64,000 nt of DNA from Choanephora cucurbitarum (Eukaryota > Mucoromycota > Mucoromycetes > Mucorales > Choanephoraceae), in assembly GCA_025331435.1 (NCBI GenBank), contig JAIWNI010000007.1, positions 372,001 through 436,000 on the forward strand. The letters run 5' to 3'. Made by a program: the position numbers and the translations under genes. The notes under the pieces were generated by a model. It did not search any database and was not told the origin of the DNA. It saw only the letters and a list, made by a program, of their open reading frames with translations. Shown one piece after another: positions 49,274 through 60,368 of the stretch (position 1 is its first letter; every line of letters begins with the position of its first letter).

Positions 49274-49951
49274 TTATAAGGGTAGAAGATGACACCCCAA
49301 CGTACCCCTTCCACCCCAACCTGATCGAGGTGTAACGACAATATCAATTGTTTGACCCTCTCTTAACACTGACACGGTCACTTGGTGATTTTCGCTTCGA
49401 CTTATTAGTCCATACAATGCCTGAAGTCGTTCATGATTTGTTGAATTGATATGACCAAATTTAAAGATCTGATCGTTTCTGCGTAATCCAGCACTATCTG
49501 CAGGTGAATCTGGGGCAACAGCATTAACAATAGCAAATGCTACAGGTACCTCTTGAATGACAACACTCGCTGTGGGTGGAGCCACTGTAGAGGCCGTTGC
49601 CTCTTCTTGTTGTTGTTGTTTTTCATTACGCTTTGTTTCATGAATTTTATGTAAAACTTTCTCAATATCTGTCATGACAGAGCGATGGTCGTTTCGAAGA
49701 CGATGGATCATATTGCGGCTAGTACGTATTGAATGAACGTCGATCTCAGATCGAGGAAAGCCTGCACTATCGACTAGCGGTTCGTCCATGCCGACACCTG
49801 CCGAGATCAAGAGATCTTCTAGTTCTCGTAGTTCTTCTTCAATCTTGTCCTTTCGAGTGATCAACTGTTTTGCTTCATCCATGAGTTCATCGATCGTAGG
49901 TTCTAAGGAAGGTGTAGTTGGCTCGTTTATCACTGGTGGCATGAGTCCCAT
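49274..49951 (-). CDS. NAS2: 26S proteasome assembly chaperone Nas2/PSMD9 (p27)
   Basis: Single exon, 225 residues, close to human PSMD9 (223). The N-terminal helical hairpin (ELMDEAKQLITRKDKIEEEL, then GVGMDEPLVDSAGFPRSEID) and the RNMIHRLRNDHRSVMTDIEK helix are family hallmarks. A Gln/Glu linker leads to a PDZ domain (FAIVNAVAPDSPADSAGLRR, ending with VTPRSGWGGRGTLGCHL). Nas2 chaperones Rpt5 during assembly of the proteasome base. The start at 49951 (MGLMPPV) is preferred over the in-frame ATG at 50005, which would add a hydrophobic stretch containing a splice-acceptor-like CTTAAAG. Confidence 0.93.
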   Translation of the reverse strand: MGLMPPVINEPTTPSLEPTIDELMDEAKQLITRKDKIEEELRELEDLLISAGVGMDEPLVDSAGFPRSEIDVHSIRTSRNMIHRLRNDHRSVMTDIEKVLHKIHETKRNEKQQQQEEATASTVAPPTASVVIQEVPVAFAIVNAVAPDSPADSAGLRRNDQIFKFGHINSTNHERLQALYGLISRSENHQVTVSVLREGQTIDIVVTPRSGWGGRGTLGCHLLPL

Positions 49952-51929
49952 AGTTGCTTTAAGACAGAAAGAAACAAGAAAAAAATATTTGATTACGTGT
50001 TTCACACCCTTTCATATTTGTCAAAGGCAATCTCCGACTTTCTTCCCTTGTGTTATGCATAAATTAAGGTCCATGATCTACAATCGCATTAGACCATTTT
50101 TGTATCTGTTTGCTGGAAAAGAACTCATGAAAGACAGGCTGCTTTTCAGCACTAGTATCTGGTTAATTCAAATGAGAGCAAAAGTATAAACAATAATAAT
50201 GAATATGAGTCTTATTGATGAAAGAGAGATTTATCTGTATATTCATGCTGAGCCATAAATTTACTAGTAAGCTTAGGTTATTGGTATCGAGATTGATACA
50301 AAAAAAGTAAGACAGTGCTCAGTTGAGTTACATTCATAGGAGAAAGTCTCGGGATTTGATCTTATTCAGGAATCTGAAATCTTCTAGTGACTCTTATGAG
50401 CATGCTTTTATATCCAACTGCTTATAGTCAAGCTATTTTGCCGGGCGCGTTTTCTTTTGAAGTAATCCCTAACATAAGTTGTTCTCCAATAGCTCTGACA
50501 AAGCACAAGGCAAACGCATTGACTGCAGTTTTCCACCCTCTTTCTCCTCTCATTTATCGCTAAGACTTATAGCCAACATCAGACTATCGTTTTCATAAAA
50601 GCCACTTTGAAGAGCTCATCCTTCTTTATTAAGTCTTGCAAGGTCCAAGCTTTTAGTGATCAAAATTACTCTAGAACACGGGTTCTTGGATCTCTAAAAA
50701 GTTTTTTTTTCTCTTACTGACATTCATTTCTTCAAACTCTATTATTTTGACTACGTGGCACATCTACATTCATTCTTGATGGAGACTAAGGGAAATAAGT
50801 GAAATGTAATGTTGAAACTGCTAAGACTAACAGCACGTTATTCAGTTGTATTAGATGCATATGCTATATGAAACATGAATAAATAGCATTTTTTCTATAT
50901 TTTCCTATCCAATAAAGTCTACAACTGCTGTCAAAGTAAACAGGGTTTTATTTGAACACAATCTAACGCTTGCCTCTTAGAATGCAACGTAATACAGGCA
51001 AAAGTCAGATGTTGTAACCAAAAGAACAGCTGTTTAACCAAGTTATCTTCAGGTGTTTCTGTAAAAAAAAAAAGAAAACTTATAGGTTTTGTTGACTCTA
51101 TAGGTAGAGCATGGCGATTGCTAATGATTTTTGTCTTATTTAGTCTAGGCGATCATTTCCTAACAAAGAATTCAATATGGAGTAAACATTGACTAGTTCT
51201 TTTATGTGTATGTGTGATACAATGCTATAGAATCTGTGGCTTCAATATTAGTGTATGCTCTGTCAAAAAACATGACAATCGATATAGTGCAAGAGAAAAA
51301 GCTTGTTTTCTGTAACGGCTCAGTTCGTTTTATTCATCACCATAACACTACTTATGAATGTCAGCTTCTTTACTCTAAAGAGTTTATTATGCTATAAATA
51401 AAATATGCGGTTGAAGTAGAAGAAGAAAAGAGCAGCGAAAAAAAAATAGCTCTTTCCTTATCTGGCACAAAATAAAGGAAATACTCTGCTTCATGATGAC
51501 AAATCAACGGTATAAATGGAAAAAAGGAGTTTTAAAATTGCCGAGGCTTACGAACATGTATTCAAGACTATTTTCTTATATGAAAACCAGAGCGTTTTTC
51601 AACTGCTTCTGTCATTCATTTGACGATAAGGCAATGTGCTCTTGATGAAGAAAAGAAAATAAGCTATTTCTCTGATATGATAAACAAAAGGGATATTCGT
51701 TAGTTTAGTATTTTTGTTATCAGTTAGTTTAGAGCACCAAATGCTCAATTTAAACTACAGTCATACCTTTCTTATCTTGGCAGTCACCGTTACTCATCTA
51801 TGATATTTTAGATCGCCGTTTAATAGTGTAATTATAATTGTGTTCATATTTTCTTCCCTCTCTTTTTTTCCTTTTCTTTTTTTTTTCTTTAAGGAAAGAA
51901 ACGGGGTCTCTTTTTTTGTATATAACAAC
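49952..51929. other. 2-kb spacer between Nas2 and the bZIP gene
   Basis: No ORF with protein-like composition and no RNA gene seen. It contains both promoters. A T/C-rich leader (51850-51915) runs straight into the bZIP start. Confidence 0.4.
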
Positions 51930-52823
51930 ATGTCATACAATCCATACAATTCATATCTATCAAACCTTGATTCACTTGTGTTTGACTCTCCTAGCGAAAT
52001 TATTCAATCTGAAAGTGAAGCTGCTGAAGAACTAGATTTATGGGTAAAGATTAGAGTGAAATAAATGGAGTCATGCCTGCTTATACCATTTTTCTCTCTC
52101 TTTTTTCTTTAGAGCAATGCTCAATTCACTTTTGACATGAAGCCTGGTGTCGGTATCTATGATGAGGAAAAGAAAAAGTCACCTATGTCTCTACCCACCA
52201 ATCAGTTTGAAACTGTTTCTGGTGGTCTAGACCCTGTCACTTACGATACACTTGCAAACTATCTTGACTATGAATTACCTAGACAACAAGCCAAGATGGA
52301 ACAAGAACAACGAAAGTCCTCTATCAGCTCTACTCCTACCATGAAGAAGCAAAGAGTCATTCAACCACGTCCTTTGGCTCCTGCTTTACCTACTCACACC
52401 ACACCTATGCTTGCACCTGCTCCCATTGTCACTCCACCTGTGGCTACTCGCCAAGTGTTGATGCCTAAACCTCCTACTGTCCCTGCCAACATCTTATCTA
52501 ACCTTTTAGCCACAGCTGCTCAACAGTCTAGCACACCATCTCCTGTGGTTGCTCCTGTTCTTGCTACTGCTGGTGTAAAGCGTCCTATTGAAGAATCAGA
52601 AAAGACAGAAGAAGGCGTCACTCCTGATGAAGACAAGCGTCGTCGCAACACAGCTGCCAGTGCTCGTTTCCGTATCAAGAAGAAGATGCGTGAACAAGCC
52701 ATGGAACAGTCTGTTAGAGAGATGACTATGAAGTCTGACAAACTTCAAGAACGCGTCAACCACCTTGAAGCTGAAATCAAATTCCTTCGCAACCTTTTGC
52801 TGGACAAGACTAAGCAACAATAA
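51930..52823 (+). CDS. bZIP transcription factor (Cys3/Gcn4-like)
   Basis: Exons 51930-52043 and 52113-52823 give 274 residues. Residues 1-70 are acidic with aromatic residues (possible activation region); the middle is Pro/Ala/Thr-rich. The bZIP is at about 205-270: basic region RRRNTAASARFRIKKK, then a zipper with Leu/Val/Met heptads (MKSDKLQERVNHLEAEIKFL). NTAASARFR is the motif of fungal Cys3/Met4/ATF4-like factors that control sulfur or amino acid metabolism. Which regulon it serves cannot be told from sequence. The stop is followed within 50 bp by a unique hairpin array, which may lie in its 3' UTR. Confidence 0.92.
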
Positions 52824-52842
52824 GCAGCCCTCCCAACTCATA

Positions 52843-53190
52843 ATTCAACATTTGCATCTACTCAACTTCTTTCAAAAATCCAACTTTTTGTATTATATTC
52901 ATTCAACATTGACGACCCCACAAAAATCCAACTTTTTGTAAATTATATTCAACATACCTTCAAAAATCCAACTTTTTGTATTATATTCAACATCATTTCT
53001 TCATCAAAAATCCAACTTTTTGCAAAATTATATATTCAACATATTATAATTATATCCACAAAAATCCAACTTTTTGTATCATATTCAACATATTTATGTG
53101 AGGCAGAAATCCAACTTTCTGTTCTCCACAATTCTTTTTTTCTTTGTAACATATTTTCCAACAAAATTAACTAATAATCATATTCAACAT
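52843..53190. repeat. Array of six small hairpins alternating with ATTCAACAT motifs
   Basis: Six copies of an 18-nt stem-loop start at 52873, 52921, 52961, 53005, 53059 and 53104. Copies 1-5 read CAAAAATCCAACTTTTTG (6-bp stem, loop TCCAAC). Copy 6 reads CAGAAATCCAACTTTCTG: two changes that together keep the stem paired. Between them ATTCAACAT occurs seven times (52843, 52901, 52947, 52985, 53034, 53083, 53182), usually 6-11 nt after a stem. The period is 40-54 nt. It begins just after the bZIP stop and ends before the decayed transposase, so it may belong to either. Confidence 0.93.
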
Positions 53191-53258
53191 ATCTTTCTTT
53201 TTCTTGGTCCTTTATACTTTAAATGGCGCACCAATAAAAACTATTTTTACCTTTTATA

Positions 53259-56200
53259 TTGCGATTCATTGGCTGGGCTTGTACACAAGCAAACTTCACT
53301 TCTGGGCAGTATTTCTCTGAGGACTTTTCTTCCTTTAATGATCAGAAAAGGTATGCCGACTTTGTACCTTACCGGCACTTACATTCGAACTGTTTACACA
53401 GAAATCATAAAAGTCCTTCAACCAAAAATGGACAAACATATGATGCTTTTGGATGGAAAGATCTTAAAGGGTGATCATTCATTTAAGTTTCCAAAGCACA
53501 TGGCCAAAATCGATGACACTAGTGTGTTTACTAGTCTTTACACTATGACTAATGAATATGAAGAGATAGTACACCAAGTGTTAGTGCCATCAAAGGCATT
53601 GCCATATCTTAAGCATTCTTTTGAGAAAATGCGGGAAGCATACTTCGACTACGGACATCAAATGCCCGTCGCTTTTTTCACTGACAATGTAATGGGCAAT
53701 CAGTCTTTTGTTGAGGGGATATTTGAATCCCTTAAAGAGGGTGTAGAACCAGCAGATGTAGAAAAAATGAACACTTTAAGCGCAGACAGCAGCACGTATC
53801 TTCAATTGCCTAGTGACATCAATGTTCTTTATTTATGTCGTGATTTTGATACTATGGAGATTTCTCTCAGAAGTTTGCTAGAGGAGATCAAGTCGTCAAC
53901 TGGAGATGGAAGTGATGTTGCTATAGGCTTTGATTGTGAATGAGATATCTGTTATTCTGAAGGAGTGGATAGTTGTAGAGTGGATGTGATCCAGATGACA
54001 TTTGCCAAAAATGTCTATGCGCTTCATATCGATAGATGTTGGACTTCTTTGCCCATCTCCTTGATGACGATTCTTGAAGATGAAAGTATAAAGAAAGTTG
54101 GGCGACAAGTAGGCGGTGATTTGAGCAGACTATCAAAAAGTATGTGCGTCAACTGCAAAGGCAAACTTGATTTGGGATCGTTTTGCTCTTCAAGAAAAGT
54201 AGTGTCCAGCGGCTCAACTTCTTTATCGGTTATTTCACTCAGTGTACTGGGAAAAAGCATCCAAAAGTCTGAACGAGAGACTCAATGGTCTTCAGCAATA
54301 CTCTCTTCCGAGCAGATAAAATACGCTGCCATAGATGCTTGGGCTAGCTTTGTTATTTATGAAGCCACCAAGGCTATACCTGAGACTGGTTCGCGTATCA
54401 ACTCCAAGAACTGTATACCGGGAACATTTGTTTCTTTGAAGCCTCGAGGTTTGAAACATGTGGTTGCCTCCGGCCAAATTGAACAACCCAAAGATAACAA
54501 AAACGTTGAAAGAGGCTCCTGCCTTTTCAGGATAACCAAAGTCAATATTCCAAGTTACATGGTGAATCCTGAAAATCATGAAGCCAGAGCCTCTACAGCT
54601 CTTGTTTGTTTGGGTTCGTTTTCTGAACCTGAATTCGTAATCAAGGTTTTTAATTCTGATTTGATCACGGCAACAAGAGAGGAAGTAAAAGAAGCTGGTA
54701 TTTGTGTTCGCCCTGCTAGTCAAAGGATTGATGTGCAACAGGATACGCCTGTTGCTAATAGTATCAACGATTCTGAAGAAAGCGTTGAAATTGTTGAATC
54801 AATCAATGGTGCAGATCAACATTGCTTTCAATACTATGTTTTCAGATAACTCTTCAAATGTGGATAGAAAAAGCTTTGAACATGGATATCAACTATTCAC
54901 TTCAAACTTAAAAATAAGTCATCAAATCATACACGAACAGCATGATGACAAACGAGTTTTCACTCGGGTAGTCAAGGATGTATTCCATTTGATGGATACG
55001 ATAAAGCCTTATAAGCAGCACGGTCTTTACAAGGAATTCACTCAAAGATTTAGTGATAGTCTTTTTGTTCTGGATGAAGATGACAAGAAGTTGGTTTCAG
55101 ACGCATTGTCAAAGAATGGAGAAAGCTGGGAAATGAAGATGAGGTATGACCGCAATTGGATTTGGGAAAGAATCAAACGAAAGATTTGTTCTCCCATCAT
55201 ACTTCTACCAGTGCTGCAGTCTCTTTTTCTTTCTTTTGGACCATTGAGATGCTCTAAGTCAGGACGCTCTCTTTTTGACAAGGTATCTTGGGCGCAAGCA
55301 CTGAGTGTTTTGAAGACTGTGCAATTAGGACTTGTCTCAGATCCACCTGGTGTCCAACTTTATTACAAGAAGCAGAAGAAATACAAGTAAGGTCTCACTC
55401 TTTACAGAAGTGTAAGAGGAACCAATTCGTTGGAAGGAGGAGTTCATCAGAACCTTATCAGAAAGTTCGGGTCTTTTGGTGCAGGTCCAGAGCTTGCCTC
55501 TGTCATGTTAGTTGAGTACCGACTAAGACATAACTTTGACGTTGGAACTTTCGACCGCCTTGGATTAGAGTACAAAGGTCATTGTGATCCTTGACTAACT
55601 CAGCATCTTGATTACTTGCGCCAAGCTATGCAGATGGCTAATCGAGGTCTAAAGCACTTGGTAACTGAAATCAATGCACTGAAATTTCGTGGCTCTGAAG
55701 AAGTTTTTGGTATATGTCCTTTGCCAGATGAAGAAATGCAGCGGCTGGGTATTGAGAAGGTAGAAGAAAATACGTTGGGCCAAAATCCAAGTAGTCCCGT
55801 GTATAGCGTGGACAAAGACCTTACAATACCAAAAATCAACGATACTGTTTTTTGAAAATTGGTTCCACTCACCGTGAAAAAAAAACAATCGCTATCGATT
55901 TGTAGCAAGTCATCAAAAGACTAAGTATGCTGTAATTGCAGTTCATACTTTGGAAGAAAAGCTTTTGTTTGGGCGTTTGCTAAAAGATGTTCTCGAGACA
56001 TCAACTAGAATCAATCCCAACTTTGACCACCTGGCTAAAAAATGGAACACCTTCTGCGAGGGAGAAAGAGTGTTTTATAAAACACCTGAACATTTAAAAA
56101 AATACTATCGCCATTGGAAGGAGCAGAAATTAGCACGTACTACTCACCAAGCACATTACAGCACCATCTCGCTAATTGAGTCCCAAATTTGGGAAAAGAA

Positions 56201-56600
56201 TTCTGCTAGTGTACATTTGCCATCAGTAGTACCTTCATTACCAAAACAAAACAACAACAGAAACTTGCTTGCAACTATTAATATTGCAGTTCCTGAAATG
56301 CCTCTGCCTAAAAGAGCAGCTCCTGATCATAATCATCTTCCCAACTATCATTATAACAACTACTATTATAGAATTCCTGCTCAACAGTAGCTACATACAA
56401 GACAATACAAACTCAAGAGAGACAAAGCATCATCGCCATACCTTACCATCCTTATTCAAACAATTCACATGCTCTAAAGAAAACCTGCAAGGGGTGTGGC
56501 AATGTTCTATGTAATGGAAAAATGCGTAGGTCTAACTGCAAGAAACCTATATGTCTCAAATGCAAGAGCAAACAGTGTGAGGGTGTTTGGGATACAGTAA
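53259..56600 (+). pseudogene. Decayed transposase-like gene with inserted 3'-5' exonuclease domain
   Basis: One ancestral reading direction is recognisable over about 3.3 kb, broken by stops and frameshifts. Order: an RNase H/DDE-like segment (ILKGDHSFKFPKHMAKID, then PVAFFTDNVMGNQSF); a DEDD exonuclease with Exo I GFDCE (the next codon, Trp in relatives, is TGA at 53941-53943), Exo II KVGRQVGGDLSRL and Exo III KYAAIDAWASFVIYEA; a helical region (VVKDVFHLMDTIKP, LVSDPPGVQLYY); VRGTNSLEGGVHQNLIRKFG; and a C-terminal Cys-rich knuckle (CKGCGNVLCNGK...CLKCKSKQC). In-frame stops also occur at 55388, 55592 and 55853, and frameshifts near 53420, 54850 and 55860. Related mobile-type genes are, from memory, widespread in Mucoromycota and agarics. 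No terminal repeats were identified. Confidence 0.8.
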
Positions 56601-57506
56601 TACCCCGCAATAACGGAATCAATATTGCATGGTTTTGGTGCCGTACAAACCTGAGATGCAGTTACGTTAGGTATACACTTTTCACATTATATCATTGGTT
56701 CCTTCTCGATCAAAGCAGGGTAAGAGAAGACGAAATTTTTGCAACAATGGATAACTCTGCATCCATACTGAATTCCGTTATTGCAGGGTAGTACTGTAAA
56801 ATGAAATGTCAAAATCCCACCTCCATTAACTAACCATACATTATCTTTATATAACTCAACAGCTGTTTGACACAATTACTTTTCTAACATCACTATTATA
56901 AATATCCCACTAAAACATTGCAAAAGTTAAGTTTAATGCCTTGAGTGCTTGGAATATCTCTAAATAATCCAAATCGGAATCCAAGAGTTTGGCTATCACC
57001 AAACTTGAAAATTTCCTTTTTGGGATTTTTCATTTTTATGAGGGAACATGACTTTCTTCTATACTGCGTGCGCCTAGAATACAACTTATAGTCTTTCTCT
57101 CTCTCTCTCTTCTTTTATACAAGAATATCAAATGAAGCTTGTTGCAACAGAAACAGGCCCAAAGTGATAATAATGTAAAAAGAAGAGAAAGAAATGCTTC
57201 TTGATGTCTTTTAAAATATGACAATGTAGTAAGGTAACAAAGAGATACGAAGGGGGTATAAATATCGGATTTGATTTTCATAGGCTACATATATTATGTA
57301 TAGGTTGTAACAAGAAAAGGAAAATTCCACTGCACTTTGATGCTTCTTTGTTGTTTTTTTTATAAAAACAAAAGAGTGTAATGAGGCTTAAGTAATACCA
57401 AGATTCTATTATTTTTAGAATAAAAAAATAATAATCAGTCGCACATATAAACTTCTTCTGTTTCTATATTTTTTTTTTCTTTTTTTTCCTTTAATTGAAG
57501 AATAGA
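56601..57506. other. Spacer after the pseudogene
   Basis: About 0.9 kb, AT-rich. Short ORFs on both strands look random. Possibly includes the 3' remnant of the mobile gene; no inverted repeat matching the left flank was found by eye. T-rich leader sequence at 57460-57490 precedes the next gene. Confidence 0.35.
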
Positions 57507-58016
57507 ATGAACCAAGAAGAGGACGAAGAATTTTGGGTTACAATGGCTGGTAGAGAATCGGTCAATGAATATCTGGATTCTATACAAGAAGATGAATATG
57601 AAGAATGGCCAGACTATACAGAGACTTTGATATTCAAAGAACCAGTACAGTCCAACTAAATTCAAAATAAGGGCTCTATTTGATTTTATTTCAGTTAGGT
57701 AGTGGCCCTATTCAACAAGATACTATAGGAATGACAAGATCATATACCATCACCGCTATTCTTGAGCGTAAACATATTACCAATCAGTTAATTTTGCCTA
57801 TTCTTTTTGTTGCCTGCATCACTCTTTGGATTGCAAATTATTATAAGGTAAAGTAATAGGTATGAATGATGGATCTGATACTAACTATAACAGAGATGGA
57901 AAGTAAAAGAAAAGCATGCTTTAGTCAACACTATATTAGAGAAAGAAGATAACCAACAACTACCGGTAAATGTGCAGTTGTATAAGAGCATAAAGCACAC
58001 TAGAACTAAACAATGA
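57507..58016 (+). CDS. Small single-pass membrane protein, unknown
   Basis: Three short exons (57507-57644, 57695-57847, 57894-58016) give 137 residues; each exon is a whole number of codons. Residues 1-46 are strongly acidic (NQEEDEEFWVTMAGRES), then a Thr/Ser-rich stretch, then one clear transmembrane helix (LILPILFVACITLWIANYY) followed by a basic tail (KRWKVKEKHALV). Junctions are GTACAG/TTTCAG and GTAAAG/AACAG, the latter with a CTAAC branch site. The charge pattern suggests a membrane-anchored protein with the basic side in the cytosol or matrix. The family is not recognised, and existence rests on the spliced frame only. Confidence 0.65.
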
Positions 58017-58771
58017 AATTTAATTAGTATCACCATGTAACATTAAACACTCAACAGTCCTTTTAGTCAAACTACATTTGTACATTTCCCTTCAATATCA
58101 CCTTCTTAATTTCATATACACCTCTTTTTGGTTAATCCCGTTGAATAGACAAAGTTGAATTATGCTGTTTCACAACAACCATGATTGTTTAGCTTAAAGA
58201 ACTCACTTGGAACAAAGTGAAATAAAAAAAAGACAAATCATGCTGACGTATCCATTTGGTGATCATAGAATAAAGAGGTCCTCTTCTAGGCCATTTTAAC
58301 AACACACTTTTTTTTAATAAGAACCAAAGCGTGGTTCATAGTGTGTTTTGCAGTCTATAAAGACAATATGTAACTTTGTTTTTCTATAGGGAACAGAATG
58401 AGTCCATTTGAAAACATGATAAAAGTAGCCCTTATGTATGATTGTTCCTTTGTATTTAATTATCAATCATTTTGTTGATATAGCAAGTCTCGATTTGATT
58501 CTAATATAATTGACCATTGATAGTATGAACTAGAACAAATCCCCTATATGAGCAAATCTTCTTTTTTGTATCTACTAAGCTACTTGTCTATGCTATCTTG
58601 AAAGGAGAAAAGGAAGAGAGGAGTCACAATACTCTAATTGTCTCTTTCTCTGTCAAGAAAATGTGCTGATTTAGATTCGTCAGAGGGAGAGACAGATAAC
58701 TTATTAAGTTTGAGTCAAACAGTCAATGGCCCTATTTCTTTCTCTTTTCTCTTTCTCTATACATATCACTC
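58017..58771. other. Spacer with a two-tier inverted repeat
   Basis: 755 bp without a gene. An inverted repeat at 58301-58347 has outer arms AACACACT/AGTGTGTT and inner arms GAACC/GGTTC around a 7-nt loop; it could be a terminator-like or RNA hairpin. The rightmost 60 bp are T/C-rich leader of the Sel1-repeat gene. Confidence 0.45.
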
Positions 58772-60355
58772 ATGCTTCCAATCGATCACTTACAGCTTTC
58801 GAGACACAGAAAATCAATTCGTATGAAAAGACCCGTTGATCAAGATTCACTTCCTTCACTTGACTCCTCTTCGAGTTCCCCTACTCTATCTTCCATTGCA
58901 ACTGATTCATCGAAACGACAATCTTTACTAGACCATTCTCATCTAAAGCCAGGACATAATGCATCACTTTTATCTTATAGCCAGACAATTCAGATGTATC
59001 AAGAGAATGCCAAGAAGACAAACAACATGGATGTCTTGTATGACTTTGCTACTTTTTTGGCTGAAGGCGTTCAACAGGTTGATGATATCAAATGTATACT
59101 TGAGGCAGAAAAGATCTTAAAACAGACATCCTTAAGAGGACATGGTCAATCTCAGTATTATCTAGCCAACATGTATGCTGCTGGTTCATTGAATCAGAAA
59201 CATCATCAACCTGAATTTGAAAAATCACTTCCTCTATATTTACAATCAGCTAAACATCATCATCCAGATGCTGCTTTTAGGTAAGAAAGACTTCCTCGAT
59301 ATGAAAGGAGTAGTACGAGAAAGAAGGAGAGTAGGGAAGGGTTTGACAGGAAAATGGCATTGTTCAAATAATAGGAGAAGAGCAGGAGAGAGAAAGATAA
59401 AGATAAAGAAAAATCAAACTTTATTTGAAGAGGGAGAGAATTACAGATCAGAGAGATTGATCACTTTTCTTTTTTTTTGTCGTTGTTTTTATAGAGCAGC
59501 TAGATGTTATGAAAAAGGATTAGGCACAAGAAAGGATAAAGCAAAGGCTACACAATTTTATAGGTAACACATTGACAACTTGTTATCGAGCAACAGAGAC
59601 TTATTGTTTGTTGGTTTAGAAAGGCAGCTACGTTAAGTCACCCAGGAGCCATGTTTCGATTAGGAACAGCCTATTTGAAAGGTCAACTGAACCTCTCTCA
59701 AAACATACGTGATGGATACAAATGGCTAAAGAGATCCGTTGAAGCAGCCACGCCACAATACCCTCATGCTTTACATGAACTGGCTATACTGCATGAAAGA
59801 GGTGTTGATTCAATCATCTTTGTAGACCATGCCTATGCACTTGGTCTCTATCGTAAGGCAGCAGATGAAATGGGGCATGCTCCCTCAGCCTATCGTCTAG
59901 GTGAATGTCATCAACTGGGTCTACTGAGCTGTCAAATCAATCCTGAGCTCGCTTTGCAATACTATCAGATGGCTGCAGACCAACTTTATCCAGAGGCATG
60001 CCTAGCATTGACTGATCTCTATCTCATAGGCATTCCCTATGTCCTCACACCCTCAGACGATCTTGCCTATCAATGGGCTTTACGTGCTACAGAACAGAAA
60101 GACGCCAGCTGTTCTCGGGCTGAATACATGCTGGGGTATCTTCTGGAGAATGGGATTGGTGTCGAGATGGATATCGATAAGGCCATGGAATGGTATCAAA
60201 GAGCAGCTGAACATGGTGAAGAGCGAGCCATACAACGACTCAGCAGAGATAAACAGAATGAAAGAAAAAGAAGCAGTTTACTTTTATTCAATGAAAAACG
60301 TCTTAGTCTGCTTGAACGGGCCCATTATATTATTGACTCTTATAAAATAAAATAA
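58772..60355 (+). CDS. Sel1-repeat protein (Skt5/Chs4-like chitin synthase regulator)
   Basis: Three exons (58772-59280, 59495-59563, 59620-60355) give 437 residues. After a Ser-rich N-terminus, at least six Sel1-like units run to residue about 400: SQYYLANMYAAGS, AARCYEKGLGTRKDKAKA, AMFRLGTAYLKGQ, ALHELAILHERGV, AYRLGECHQLGL, EYMLGYLLENGIGVEMDIDK. This is the architecture of fungal Skt5/Chs4 proteins, which activate class IV chitin synthase at septa; it lacks a clear C-terminal CaaX box, so it may be a paralogue with another role. The first intron (214 nt) is long for this window. Start could instead be Met at 58823. Confidence 0.82.
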
Positions 60356-60368
60356 AATGAATGAATGA

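Noticed and set aside
55386..55406. 21-nt GT-AG intron in the transposase pseudogene
   Set aside because: It is too short to be spliced, and the frame continues unbroken apart from the TAA, so a nonsense mutation is simpler.
53130..57000. Terminal inverted repeats or target-site duplications around the pseudogene
   Set aside because: No convincing matching ends were found by eye in the left (53130-53250) and right (56600-57000) flanks.
59217..59567. 116-codon ORF across the first intron of the Sel1-repeat gene
   Set aside because: It reads out of frame through the end of exon 1 and a Lys/Arg-rich intron; the Sel1 repeats require the intron to be removed.
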